From positions 1 to 64,000 of the IMG/VR virus record IMGVR_UViG_3300045051_000987: a stretch of 64,000 bases of DNA, one strand, 5' to 3'. The stretch comes from a virus. Position 1 is the first letter of the stretch; each line of letters begins with the position of its first letter. This document shows positions 10,853 to 19,476 of the stretch, one piece after another. The notes under the pieces were generated by a model. That model had not been told where the DNA came from and did no database searches. It saw only the letters and a program-made list of their open reading frames with translations. Position numbers and translations under genes: made by a program.

Positions 10853-11797
10853 CTAGCGCCGCTCGACGCCGATCTCGATGTCGTCGGTGAGGTCCGGAAC
10901 CGCGGTGATCGCCTGATCGTTCTCGAAGCCGGGCATCACGAGCGTGTCGACGGCGACCACTGCGATCGTGCCCGAGCACGTGCGGAGGTTGCCCGGCGTG
11001 TTCGCCGAGTCGAGAGTGATCTCGCCCTCGCGCATGAGCTCGAAGCGCACGATCTCGCTCGAGCCCTCCGCGCGCGGAACGAGGAGGAAGGGGTTCCTCT
11101 TCGTGAAGTCGGCGAGCGCGCCCATGAGCGAGAGCGTGATCGAGAGGTTGTCGGCGATGGCGCCGAGCGTGAAGACGAGATCATCGGTGTCGGGCGCGCG
11201 GTGCTTCACGAAGACGCCCGTGCCCGGCGCGATCTCGCGCTTCTCGCTCACGTTCGTTCGGTAGACGACGTTCGGCCGCATCGTCGGGCCCGCGAGGAAG
11301 AGGCTCGGGAGTTTCGCCTCGCGCACGCCGCGGAGGATCTCCTCGGGGGCATCGGTCCAGTCGACGTGCGCGGTGAGCACGACCTCGGGGTAGACCTGGC
11401 GGATGAGCTCGAGCATGAGCACGCGCGTGACGCGCTCGATGTCGCTCTTCTCGCCGGTGAAGATCGGCCGCGCGTACTCGTAGGCGCTCGGGAGCGTCGC
11501 GACCTCGGCACCGATGGTCTCGCCATGCGGCCCGACGTTGCGCACCTCGAGCGCGAGCTCCTTGGCCGGATCGCGCCGCTCGGTCGTGACGTAGAGCGTC
11601 GTCGCGCTCGCGACGCGCACGAGGCGCGCCTCGGTCCCACCGATGAACACGCGCACGGTCGGAGGCGCCTCGGGGACGATGCCCGTCGGTGGTGGAGGGG
11701 GCGGGAGCGCGAAGTTGGTCCCGACGATCTTGATCACCTGACCGCCGCCGGAGTGACCGCGGGTCGGGGTGACGCTCGTGATGGTCGGGATCGCCAT
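10853..11797 (-). CDS. IPT/TIG-domain virion protein
   Basis: 314 aa. ATG at 11797 with GGAGGT 5 nt upstream, overlapping the TAG of the gene before. Residues about 3-100 match an IPT/TIG immunoglobulin-like fold: PTITSVTPTRGHSGGGQVIK then a VxVFIGGTEA strand pattern. The rest is an unknown alpha/beta domain (VTRVLMLELIRQVYPEVVL) ending in DDIEIGVE. The location just after the morphogenesis gene and before the sheath suggests a tail-completion or terminator-type structural part. Confidence 0.75.
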   Translation of the reverse strand: MAIPTITSVTPTRGHSGGGQVIKIVGTNFALPPPPPPTGIVPEAPPTVRVFIGGTEARLVRVASATTLYVTTERRDPAKELALEVRNVGPHGETIGAEVATLPSAYEYARPIFTGEKSDIERVTRVLMLELIRQVYPEVVLTAHVDWTDAPEEILRGVREAKLPSLFLAGPTMRPNVVYRTNVSEKREIAPGTGVFVKHRAPDTDDLVFTLGAIADNLSITLSLMGALADFTKRNPFLLVPRAEGSSEIVRFELMREGEITLDSANTPGNLRTCSGTIAVVAVDTLVMPGFENDQAITAVPDLTDDIEIGVERR

Positions 11798-11799
11798 GT

Positions 11800-12603
11800 C
11801 TACCTCCGCATGAAGCGTCCGGTGTTCGGATCGCGAGCAGGTCCACCGGGCCCGCGGAAGAGCCGCGAGATGAAGCCGAGGATGCCTCCGCCGCCGCGAC
11901 TGCGCCTCCCCCGCGTGAGGTTCGTCCCTCCGCCCTCGGTGAACGCGCCGAGCACCGACGCACCACGCCCCTGAGCTCCGGGCCCTCCGAAGTCGCCGCG
12001 GAGGTTCCACGCGACGCGCGAGAGGAAGCGATCGCGCACCTCTCCGCGGTTCGAGTAGAGCTTGTCGGCGACGGGCCGGATGAAGGGGCGCGCGGGGATC
12101 TGCACGACGATGATCCCGACGCCCGTCGAGGCCATGCCGCCCTTCGTCGTGCTCGAGTTGCCTTCGCGTCGGTGCATGATCGCGAGGAGCCGGCGCATCT
12201 TCGGCGTGACCTGGATGACGATCGGCCTCGAGCCCCACTCGTTGAGCTCGGCGACGTTCGCGAGCGGTCGACCATCGCGGTTGCGCGCGCTCCGCAGCAC
12301 GCCGACGAACGCCGCGCCCGCGCCCTGTCGGTGCACGCGGATGCTGTTCCGGAGATCGCCGCGGTTGAGGAGCGCCTTCGTCCCGTTGAACTTCTTGAAG
12401 CGGCGCACCGCGAGCGTCGAAGCCGAGAGGGGCTTAAAGGCCTGACCGCCCGGCGACTGATCACGGATGCCGGCGATCACCTGTGCGCGGAAGAACTGCG
12501 CCTCTTGAAGCACGGCCTGGTTGATCGCCCGGTTCACCCGGACGCTTCCCGTCGCGAGGATCCGACTCGCGAGCGCCCAATCGCCGACGCGGATCACCGC
12601 CAC
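11800..12603 (-). CDS. Phage virion morphogenesis / tail completion protein (gpS or gp10-like)
   Basis: 267 aa with GTG start at 12603. It has the pattern of HK97 gp10/gpS-type completion proteins: SPGGQAFKPLSASTLAVR, then LLNRGDLRNSIRVH (about 80-95), then ELNEWGSRPIV (about 122) and IPARPFIRPVADKL (about 170-183). The C-terminus (about 210-267) is a Gly/Arg-rich low-complexity tail ending DPNTGRFMRR. It stands in the neck/tail-completion position between head-tail connectors and the sheath. Confidence 0.8.
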   Translation of the reverse strand: MAVIRVGDWALASRILATGSVRVNRAINQAVLQEAQFFRAQVIAGIRDQSPGGQAFKPLSASTLAVRRFKKFNGTKALLNRGDLRNSIRVHRQGAGAAFVGVLRSARNRDGRPLANVAELNEWGSRPIVIQVTPKMRRLLAIMHRREGNSSTTKGGMASTGVGIIVVQIPARPFIRPVADKLYSNRGEVRDRFLSRVAWNLRGDFGGPGAQGRGASVLGAFTEGGGTNLTRGRRSRGGGGILGFISRLFRGPGGPARDPNTGRFMRR

Positions 12604-12609
12604 GAGAGA

Positions 12610-13146
12610 TCAGACCTTCTCGCTCGAGGTCGGGCGTTCCTTGAACGTGCAGACGAGGAGGTTCCGATGCAGGCCCGAGAGCCCGTGCGATCGAGGCTGC
12701 GCCTGCTCGCAGAAGAGGCCCGGCGGGTTCGGCACTTCCTGCACGAGCGCGAGGTCGACCGATCGATGGATCGACACGAGCCGATCGCCGACGCGCGGCG
12801 CGAGCGCGGTGCCGGTCGCATCGACGAGCCCGCGGAGCTCGAGCTCCGCGAAGTGAAAGACGAGCACGAGCTCGAGCTGCGACGACGCGCCCGTGCGGAG
12901 CATCGCGAGCTGTTCCCACGCGATGTCTTCGATCTGGCATCGGAGATCGAGCGGCTCCTTCTCGACGCGAGCGGAGCGGCCCGCTTGCTCCTCGAGCGCC
13001 GGGAGCTGACGCGTCTCGCGGAAGAGCGGGTCGTAGCCGCTCGCGTGTCCACCGATGCCGTCGGGGTCGGCTGACGTCGTGGCCTGATCGAGCTGCGCGA
13101 TGCGCGCGACGAACGGCCAAATGAGCCTTCCACGGTAGCCGGCCAT
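12610..13146 (-). CDS. Unknown neck/tail-region structural protein
   Basis: 178 aa from ATG 13146 (TGATG overlap with the upstream stop; an in-frame GTG three bases earlier is the alternative). N-terminus GYRGRLIWPFVARIAQLDQ; a central helix-strand segment; a C-terminal LVSIHRSVDLALVQEV strand pair and two Cys (one in the last 20 residues). I recognise no family. By order it is expected to be a head-tail connector or tail terminator component. Confidence 0.65.
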   Translation of the reverse strand: MAGYRGRLIWPFVARIAQLDQATTSADPDGIGGHASGYDPLFRETRQLPALEEQAGRSARVEKEPLDLRCQIEDIAWEQLAMLRTGASSQLELVLVFHFAELELRGLVDATGTALAPRVGDRLVSIHRSVDLALVQEVPNPPGLFCEQAQPRSHGLSGLHRNLLVCTFKERPTSSEKV

Positions 13147-13493
13147 CACGAAGCCCCGACGGTGAACGGACGCACCTCGAGCTTCTCGCGAACCTGCACG
13201 GGGCGGATCAGCGAGCCCGCCGTCGTCACGCGCACGTCGAGGATGAAGCCGACGCCGGGGGCGATGTTCCTCGTCTGCGCCGCGGTGAAGACCGCCTCGA
13301 TCGTGCGTGCCGTCGCCGACGTGATCGAGCCGGTGCCCGTCGCCACGACCACGCCGCCCGGCGCGATGAGGCGCACCGCGACCGCCGCCCCCGTGAGCTC
13401 CTCGACCACAGCGGCCGCGTCACGTCCGATCGTCGGGTCGGCGATGATCGTCGCCTGCCAGTCGCATCCGGCGACGATGGGATCGAGGGCCAT
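13146..13493 (-). CDS. Small beta-rich virion protein
   Basis: 115 aa, ATG at 13493. It is almost entirely alternating Val/Ala/Thr beta strands (GGVVVATGTGSITSATART, VGFILDVRVTTAG), like Ig-like or fibre-assembly modules. It follows the tandem-repeat protein by 3 nt and precedes the neck genes. I do not recognise the family. A role as a fibre-associated or tail protein is inferred from position and fold type only. Confidence 0.65.
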   Translation of the reverse strand: MALDPIVAGCDWQATIIADPTIGRDAAAVVEELTGAAVAVRLIAPGGVVVATGTGSITSATARTIEAVFTAAQTRNIAPGVGFILDVRVTTAGSLIRPVQVREKLEVRPFTVGAS

Positions 13494-13496
13494 GAG

Positions 13497-14933
13497 TCAC
13501 ATTCTCCCGGTGGTGGAACCGCCGCGAGCGTAGCGTGCGAGCACGGTCGCTCCAACACCGCCGCCGAGCTCGCCGCGCGCGACACCTCCGCTCGCCATGA
13601 AGCCGTGGATGATCCCGTTCGCGCCGCGCCGGCCTTCGCCCTGATCGAAGATCGATGGCTCGTAGACGATCGCGACGGCGCCGACGAGCGGCATCGTGAT
13701 GCGCGTCGCGATGTGCGGCGCGAGCACGCTCGATGGATCTCCGACGAGCGGAGGCTCGACGTCATCCGACGCGCTCGGCTCGAAGACGTGTGCCGGCGAG
13801 CCGAGGAGCCCTGGATCGACGAACGCGTGCACGCGGAGGTCGAGAACGCTCGCAGGGGCCCCGACGACGGGCGGGGTGGTCGCGTGGTCGACCGTGGGGC
13901 CGAAGACGCTCGCAGGGGCGCCCACGAGCGGCGCGGACGTGGCCTCGAAGAAGCGGGGTGGGGTGACGAAGCTCGCAGCTCCGACGAACGGCGTCGAGCT
14001 CGAGCCCGCCACCATCGGGGCGAAGACGGCCGAGTCACCCACGAGCGTCGTCGTGATCGCCGTCGCGATGCTCGGGGTGAACGTCGAGGCCTCGGCACCG
14101 ACGAGCGGGAGGTCGGTGTAGGTCCCCTCGATCACGAAGTCGGGGGCGAAGACCACAGCAGCCGCGCCGACGAGGTCCGGGTCGACCGTGCCGTACACGA
14201 GCGGCGCGAGGACGCTCGCCGCTGCGCCCACGAGAGGCGGATCGACGAGCGCAGCCACGTGGGGCGCGAAGACCGACGCAGCGGCGCCCACGAGCGCGGG
14301 ATCGCTGAACGTCGCGTGCGCCGGCGTGTAGGCGATCGCGGGCGAGCCGATCAGCGGCGGATCGACGTAGCCCTTGATGTCGGGCGTGAAGACGCTCGAG
14401 GCGACACCGACGAGCGCGGGATCGACCGTGCCGTGCACCGACGGCGCGAAGGGCGCGGCCGCCGTGCCGGCGAGCGGGGGATCGATGAAGCCGTGGATCG
14501 TGTGCGAGAAGACGCTCGCCGCCGAGCCGATGAGACCGGGGTCGGTCGTGCCGGCGACGTGGGGCGTGAACGTGCTCGCCGCCGAGCCGATGAGCGCCGG
14601 ATCGATGAGGCCCGCGATCTGCGGAGCGAAGACCGACGACGCCGATCCGATGAGACCGGGGAGCGTCGAGCCTGCGACGTGCGGAGCGAAGGGCGAAGCC
14701 GCCGCGCCCACGAGCACGATGTCGACGGTCCCGTAGATGACGATCGGCGCGAAGACACTCGCAGCGTCGCCGACGAGATCGGGGTCGACGTACTCGGTCG
14801 GCGGAGCTCCGGTGTCGGGCTCACCGTTGATCGTGAGGACGTTGATCGCCGCGCCGTTGATCTCGGCGAGGTCATCGACGTCGATCGCGACAGCGTCTTC
14901 CGCCTCGAAGAACCAGAAGAGGAGCCGGCTCAC
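13497..14933 (-). CDS. Tandem-repeat virion protein (about 20 repeats of 19-20 residues)
   Basis: 478 aa. Residues about 45-430 consist of about 20 tandem imperfect repeats with consensus DPxLVGxAASVFAPxVxGxV. Leu-Val/Ile-Gly and Phe-Ala/Thr-Pro are the most constant positions and the unit starts with Asp-Pro in many copies. The N-terminal 40 residues and the Gly-rich C-terminal 50 residues are unique. Such solenoid-like repeats are common in phage fibres or whiskers. The underlying DNA (about 13640-14800) is repetitive too, so copy number could vary between isolates. Confidence 0.8.
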   Translation of the reverse strand: MSRLLFWFFEAEDAVAIDVDDLAEINGAAINVLTINGEPDTGAPPTEYVDPDLVGDAASVFAPIVIYGTVDIVLVGAAASPFAPHVAGSTLPGLIGSASSVFAPQIAGLIDPALIGSAASTFTPHVAGTTDPGLIGSAASVFSHTIHGFIDPPLAGTAAAPFAPSVHGTVDPALVGVASSVFTPDIKGYVDPPLIGSPAIAYTPAHATFSDPALVGAAASVFAPHVAALVDPPLVGAAASVLAPLVYGTVDPDLVGAAAVVFAPDFVIEGTYTDLPLVGAEASTFTPSIATAITTTLVGDSAVFAPMVAGSSSTPFVGAASFVTPPRFFEATSAPLVGAPASVFGPTVDHATTPPVVGAPASVLDLRVHAFVDPGLLGSPAHVFEPSASDDVEPPLVGDPSSVLAPHIATRITMPLVGAVAIVYEPSIFDQGEGRRGANGIIHGFMASGGVARGELGGGVGATVLARYARGGSTTGRM

Positions 14934-14943
14934 GCGGACCTCC

Positions 14944-15486
14944 CTACTGAACGCTCAGCTCGAAGCGGTCGTCTTCGGTCGGCGGGTCGGTGAAGCCACC
15001 GCTCACCGTGATCTTCTTCGTCGTCCCGTCGTACGCCGAGACCTTCTTCACCTGACCCACGAGGGCGCCGCTCACCATCGTGATCAGCGCGTCCTTCCAG
15101 TGGTTGTCGGTGGTCTCGGTGAGGTACGTCCCGAAGACTGTCTCGGTGTTCGGTGCGCCGTCTGAGATCGACCCTGCTCGACGACTCACGTCGAGGCGGA
15201 AGGTCTCGATGATCTGCTTCACTTCGACGCCATCGACCGTCGCGCGCGCGACGATCTGGTAGGTCGTCCCGAAGTCGTAGTCGGCCGGATCGAAGACGAG
15301 CTGAACGGTGTAGTGCCCGTCGAACGACGCGCCGACGATTCGCAAAGCGTCTTCCGAGTCGATGAGCCCACCGGCCATGTTGTAGACCGTCACCGACGGC
15401 GTATCGTCCGCGTCGACGGCCACGCCGCTCGCGTTCGTGAGGATGAACGCGAACTGGTCGGTCAGGCCTGCGATGATGCTCCGCAT
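14944..15486 (-). CDS. Two-domain beta-sandwich virion protein
   Basis: 180 aa, ATG at 15486. The N-terminal domain (about 1-100) resembles BppU-like Ig modules of phage fibres (FAFILTNASGVAVDADDTPSV, YQIVARATVDG). The C-terminal 60 residues (WKDALITMVSGALVGQVKKV then YDGTTKKITV and DDRFEL) look like a small beta domain common at the ends of phage structural proteins. It is encoded back to back with the next structural gene and probably belongs to a fibre or appendage. Confidence 0.7.
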   Translation of the reverse strand: MRSIIAGLTDQFAFILTNASGVAVDADDTPSVTVYNMAGGLIDSEDALRIVGASFDGHYTVQLVFDPADYDFGTTYQIVARATVDGVEVKQIIETFRLDVSRRAGSISDGAPNTETVFGTYLTETTDNHWKDALITMVSGALVGQVKKVSAYDGTTKKITVSGGFTDPPTEDDRFELSVQ

Positions 15487-16749
15487 CTAGAACCTCCCGC
15501 GGATGCTTGGCCCGCTGCGTGGCGTCGGTGTGTACGCGATCAGCGCGAAGAGATCGAAGCACTGCGAGCTTTCGCTCACGAGGCTCGGGTTCTCGCGGTT
15601 CGTCACGAAGCTCACGCCCTGACCCTTGCGGAGCACGATGTTTCCCGAGACCTCCGCGAAGCGCGATCGACCGCGTGTGCTCCACACGAGCTCGGAGGGG
15701 CCGCCGGGCGCGGGCGGGTTCGGCATCGTGCCGCCGGCACCATCGAAGCGAACGGGGACGCGCGTGGTGCCGCGCAGCGTCGCGTGGCGCTGATAGAGGT
15801 TCACCGCGCCCGTCACGGCACCGAGCCCCGTGTGGAGCGTGTGCCAGTCGGGGTTCGTGCCGACCTTCTCGGTGAGCGCGCGCGCGCGGTGCGGGCCCGC
15901 GTAGACCTTCACGCCCGTGAGCGCCGGGCCCACCGTGTCGAGCGGGAGGAGGCGCGAGGTCACGTCCGTCGCCATCGACTCCGGCACCGAGTCGACACCA
16001 GTCGAGAGGATGAGGCGCATCCCGACGGCGGGGATCTGCGTCGCAGCGAGACCACCCGCGAGCTCGCGGTAGCGAAGGCCGCGCACCTCGAGCACGACGC
16101 CCGATCCCGTCGCGTTGAAGATCGCGAGGAGCGGGTCGTCGTTCGTCGACTCGTTCACGATCGGGCCGGTCGAGAAGTTGTGGGTCGCGCCGGTGCCCTG
16201 CACGATCACCTGACCGCTCAGCGCGAACATTCCGTGCGAGAGCCCGATCTGACTCTGCACGACCGCGAGACCTTGCCCCGCGTTCAGCACGATCGGTTGA
16301 ACGTCTCCCGTCCCGCCGATGCGCATCATCGACGAGAGGTCACCACCACCGCCGAAGGCCGTGTCGAGGCGCGTCGCCGTGATCGCTCCAGCCGCTTGGA
16401 AGTTACCGGCCTGGGGACAGTCCACCAAGCGGCGGAGCGTCGCCGTCGACGTGATGGCGTCGGGGTAGCGGACGATCGAGACCTGCGAGGGAAGGCTCGC
16501 CTCGTTCTCGTCGTGCTTGATCGTCGTGAGCGCCTCGCCGCCGGTGACAGCGCTGATCGTGCGGATGTCGAAGAGACCGGGGCGCACGACGCCCGCCGTC
16601 GCGACACCGAGGACGCCCTGCGTCGCGCGCAGCTCGAGCAGCTCGATCGTCCCGTCGTTCTCCTCGTTGACGATCGAGAAGCAGCCCTCGAGAAGAGGGG
16701 CGAGCGGAGCCACGCGCCGCAAGCTGATCGCGAAGGTGCGCGCGGCCAT
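15487..16749 (-). CDS. Large beta-rich virion protein, paralogous in part to the 173-aa protein at 17140
   Basis: 420 aa. The N-terminal 110 residues (ISLRRVAPLAPLLEG, IELLELRATQG, EALTTIKHDENEASLP) share order and motifs with the gene at 17140 (ITPIAHDTSNGSL). A His-Asp-(Glu/Thr) turn after a Gly-rich strand is common to both. The remainder is beta-rich with Gly/Thr/Ser and no evident catalytic motif. It is probably a shell- or tail-surface protein expressed with its smaller relative. Confidence 0.65.
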   Translation of the reverse strand: MAARTFAISLRRVAPLAPLLEGCFSIVNEENDGTIELLELRATQGVLGVATAGVVRPGLFDIRTISAVTGGEALTTIKHDENEASLPSQVSIVRYPDAITSTATLRRLVDCPQAGNFQAAGAITATRLDTAFGGGGDLSSMMRIGGTGDVQPIVLNAGQGLAVVQSQIGLSHGMFALSGQVIVQGTGATHNFSTGPIVNESTNDDPLLAIFNATGSGVVLEVRGLRYRELAGGLAATQIPAVGMRLILSTGVDSVPESMATDVTSRLLPLDTVGPALTGVKVYAGPHRARALTEKVGTNPDWHTLHTGLGAVTGAVNLYQRHATLRGTTRVPVRFDGAGGTMPNPPAPGGPSELVWSTRGRSRFAEVSGNIVLRKGQGVSFVTNRENPSLVSESSQCFDLFALIAYTPTPRSGPSIRGRF

Positions 16750-16755
16750 CGTCGA

Positions 16756-17127
16756 TCACTCCTCCGCGCGAACGAGGTGCTCCGGCGTCTTCGAGCCCGA
16801 TGAGAACGCGACCACCGCGAGCTCGTCTTCGGCTTTCTCACCGCTTGCGACGAGCCGGAGCTCGAGCGCCTCAGACCATGGGATCGTTCGCTCGGTCGCC
16901 TTCACGCGCCCGACGTTCGCGAAGCGATCATCCATCGGGTAGGTCGAGCCATCCGTGGCCTCTTCCGCGACGGGCGTGTTCGTCTTGCGGTCGAAGTGCA
17001 CGACCTCGGTCTCCCACGAGACGCGCAGGCCTCGACGCTCTGCCTCGGCCCACGAGAGGCGCGCGCGCACGTTCTCGCCATCGATGGCCTCGAAGGCGCG
17101 GAGCTGTCGGTTCGTCGTGATCTTCAT
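16756..17127 (-). CDS. Unknown 123-aa structural-module protein
   Basis: ATG at 17127. Sequence is acidic and strand-rich with a WAEAERRGLRVSWETEVVHFD segment (about 26-46) and PWSEALELRLVASGE near the C-terminus. It has no Cys and no motif that I recognise. It lies between the two paralogous virion proteins and is spaced 6 and 12 nt from them, so it is probably co-expressed and structural or an assembly helper. Confidence 0.6.
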   Translation of the reverse strand: MKITTNRQLRAFEAIDGENVRARLSWAEAERRGLRVSWETEVVHFDRKTNTPVAEEATDGSTYPMDDRFANVGRVKATERTIPWSEALELRLVASGEKAEDELAVVAFSSGSKTPEHLVRAEE

Positions 17128-17139
17128 GGTGCGAGCCTC

Positions 17140-17661
17140 TCAGGTGTCCGTGAACTCGATCTCGAAGTCGGCCGTGCCCACCGCGCTCGATCCGCTCTGC
17201 TGGATCTCGACGCCCTGGTTCTGCCGACACACGAGGGGCTGGACGTTGCTGTCGCCATAGCCAGCGTCCCACACCTGAGCGAAGGGGATCAGGATCTCCC
17301 ACTCGTCGAGCGTCGCGCCCGAGACCGTCGGCTCGTCGTTGCTCCACAAGTACTGTCGGAACGGCGTCGCCGCTCGAGTCGGCGTGCGACCAGTGCCCGA
17401 GGTGGTGCCAGCGTCGAGCGAGCCGTTGCTCGTGTCGTGTGCGATCGGCGTGATGGCCGAACCACCGGTGGGGGCTCCGGTCGTGAGCCGGTTCACGCGC
17501 ATCGTCGTGAGCACACCCGTCACGGCGCTCGTGCCGTTGTTCAGGTGGAACATTCGGTAGGCGCGCAGCACGGCGCTCGCGTCGGTCGTGAAGATATCGA
17601 TCATCGACTTCGCGGACGCGTACGCGCACGCGAGGGTGACCGCTCGCCAGGTGTTCGCCAT
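17140..17661 (-). CDS. Beta-rich virion protein
   Basis: 173 aa, ATG at 17661. It opens with a short helix (WRAVTLACAYASAKSMIDIF), then a strand pair around YRMFHLNNGT, then a Gly/Thr-rich ITPIAHDTSNGSL segment that is also seen in the longer neighbour at 15487. It ends QQSGSSAVGTADFEIEFTD. This kind of protein recurs in GC-rich phages near fibre genes, but I cannot give a functional name. Confidence 0.65.
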   Translation of the reverse strand: MANTWRAVTLACAYASAKSMIDIFTTDASAVLRAYRMFHLNNGTSAVTGVLTTMRVNRLTTGAPTGGSAITPIAHDTSNGSLDAGTTSGTGRTPTRAATPFRQYLWSNDEPTVSGATLDEWEILIPFAQVWDAGYGDSNVQPLVCRQNQGVEIQQSGSSAVGTADFEIEFTDT

Positions 17662-17664
17662 GGA

Positions 17665-17955
17665 TCAGATTCCCTTCGTTCCGGAGAAGAGGAGGATGTC
17701 ACCCGAGCCGTCGCCTCGAGCGCCGACGATGTGCTGCGACCACTTCCCCGCTTCGAGCTCGGCGATGCCGCGCCCGATGTCGTCACGTCGCTCACCGTGC
17801 GGCGCGGCGCGCCACCGATCTCGCTGGATCTTGAGCGCCCAATCGATCGCGCGCTGCGCGAGCCCGAACGGGTAGGCCATCGGCACGTCGAGCAGCCAGC
17901 CGTGATCGGGGTGGTAGTGCAGCCGGAGCACCTTCGGCGGGACCGTCACAACCAT
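17665..17955 (-). CDS. Unknown 96-aa protein
   Basis: ATG at 17955, overlapping the stop of the upstream gene by 10 nt. It is Trp/His-rich at the N-terminus (LRLHYHPDHGWLLDVP), followed by a helix (AQRAIDWALKIQRDRWR) and a C-terminal GDILLFSGTKGI strand. No family recognised. Its position within the appendage genes suggests a structural accessory or fibre-assembly role. Confidence 0.6.
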   Translation of the reverse strand: MVVTVPPKVLRLHYHPDHGWLLDVPMAYPFGLAQRAIDWALKIQRDRWRAAPHGERRDDIGRGIAELEAGKWSQHIVGARGDGSGDILLFSGTKGI

Positions 17956-18998
17956 CGCGGGGTCTCCTCGACGATCGAGAGCGCGCCGGTGAGCGTGAAG
18001 TCGTTCGAGCCTGCGAGGTCATCCACCGTGCTCGGAACGCTGTCGCCGGCACGAAGACCGAGCTGCTTGAAGCTCACGAGCGTGTCCCAGCCAAGCCCAC
18101 CCGAGACGATGTCGGCTTCCTCCATGCACGCGCGCATCCAGGCGCGAGCCTGCGGGCGCGTGAACGCCTGATCGGCGTACGCGAAGCCGAAGATCCCCGC
18201 GTCGGTCGCGTACTGACCAGCAGCCTCTCCACCACCGAGGCGCGCGCGGTACGGGTTGCCGCTGGTTCCAGCGGACACGCCGCCGCTCGTGTTGAGCGTG
18301 CGCCACACGATGCCGTTGAGGATGCAGTCGAGATCCTCGGTCGATCCGCCCTCGTAGCGGAGCATGAGGATGATGGTCTTGAAGTCGACCATGTTGATCA
18401 TCCCGCTCGAGCTCAGACCCGACCAATCGGCGCCTGATCCGTTTGTCGCGATCATCGTCCCGGTCCCGTCCGCGATGCCGACGCCGGGGCGTGAGGTGCT
18501 GTATTGGAGCTTCCACCCGTCGCTGAACTGGTTGGCGCCGGCACCGGCGACGGTGACACCCGTCGCGTCCGGATCTTCGACGAGACCGAGGCGGACGCCG
18601 ATCGCGATCGTGACGTCCGCGTGCCCCTGCATGCTGTCGTTGATGGCGTCGAGGTAGTTGGACGCGGAGAAGCCTGTCGCGAGCACGAGGCGCTTCGAGC
18701 CGTCGCGGTGATCCTCGAGCGTCTGTCGCGTGAGCCGCATCTGAACCGCGGCGCCCGCGCTGAACGAGGTGCCCGTCGTGCCCTGACGCCCGCGTACGAT
18801 CGTGAGCGTGTCTCCCGAGCGCGCGGTCACACGCACGATCTCGATCGTCGTGCCGTCGGTGATCGTCGTCCAGCACCAGTCGCCCACGCCGAGCGTCGGC
18901 CACCTCGAGCCCTGACCCGTGTTCAGGACAAGCGAGACGTCCGAGTTGGAGATCCCTGCGGAGAGCACCCCCGCGGCGTTGTTGGCGAACTTCTCCAT
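17946..18998 (-). CDS. Lectin/LamG-like appendage protein
   Basis: 350 aa from ATG 18998. The N-terminal about 95 residues are a common phage-fibre module (GVLSAGISNSDVSLVLNTGQG, VTARSGDTLTIVRGRQGTTG, AAVQMRLTRQT). Residues about 105-300 form a beta-sandwich with LVLATGFSASNYLDAI, FKTIILMLRY and DLDCILNGIVWRTL strands that resemble concanavalin-like sugar-binding folds. The C-terminus has GWDTLVSFKQLGLRAGDSV. I infer a tail-fibre or spike protein for host binding. A longer ORF (to 19175) was rejected as shadow. Confidence 0.6.
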   Translation of the reverse strand: MEKFANNAAGVLSAGISNSDVSLVLNTGQGSRWPTLGVGDWCWTTITDGTTIEIVRVTARSGDTLTIVRGRQGTTGTSFSAGAAVQMRLTRQTLEDHRDGSKRLVLATGFSASNYLDAINDSMQGHADVTIAIGVRLGLVEDPDATGVTVAGAGANQFSDGWKLQYSTSRPGVGIADGTGTMIATNGSGADWSGLSSSGMINMVDFKTIILMLRYEGGSTEDLDCILNGIVWRTLNTSGGVSAGTSGNPYRARLGGGEAAGQYATDAGIFGFAYADQAFTRPQARAWMRACMEEADIVSGGLGWDTLVSFKQLGLRAGDSVPSTVDDLAGSNDFTLTGALSIVEETPRWL

Positions 18999-19008
18999 CG
19001 AGCTCGCA

Positions 19009-19422
19009 TCACACCTGGAAGATGCCGGACGCGTTCCACCGGATCTCGTGGTCGCCGCCCGTGGGCGTGATCGGGAGACCCGCCGCGGTGTCGATGTACG
19101 CGAGGAGGCGCGACGTCGCGGCCGAGCCCGTGTCGATGTAGAGCACCACCGCCTCGATGGTGTCGGCGGAGCCACCGCCGCCCGTGAGGCCTGCGAAGGT
19201 CACGTTGTCGGCGTCGGCCACGCCGCCCGTGTCGGTCTTGCCCGTGAGGTTGCCCGACGTCGCGACGCGCGCGCCCGACGGCACGTCCGTGAGGAACTCG
19301 TGCGACGCGCTGTAGCTGTACTGCCCCGTGTCGACGAGCACGGCCTTGATGTCCGCTGCGGTGAACGTGAGGCCGGTGCGAAGGCACTGTCGTCGAGCGA
19401 GGGGGTAGACCGCGTTTGCCAT
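19009..19422 (-). CDS. Conserved phage structural protein (short fibre/decoration type)
   Basis: 137 aa. It has the pattern of a well-spread small phage protein: N-terminal MANAVYPLARRQCL, a VLVDTGQYSYSASHEFL segment (about 28-44), SGNLTGKTDTGGVADAD, AVVLYIDTGSAATSRLLAYI (about 91-110), and a terminal PTGGDHEIRWNASGIFQ. The function is not established, but it is normally encoded among tail or fibre genes, as here. Confidence 0.75.
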   Translation of the reverse strand: MANAVYPLARRQCLRTGLTFTAADIKAVLVDTGQYSYSASHEFLTDVPSGARVATSGNLTGKTDTGGVADADNVTFAGLTGGGGSADTIEAVVLYIDTGSAATSRLLAYIDTAAGLPITPTGGDHEIRWNASGIFQV

Positions 19423-19476
19423 GCGGGATGCTGGGCCCGCGCGCTCGGTCTCGTCAAGGAACGCCCCCGTGCGAGC

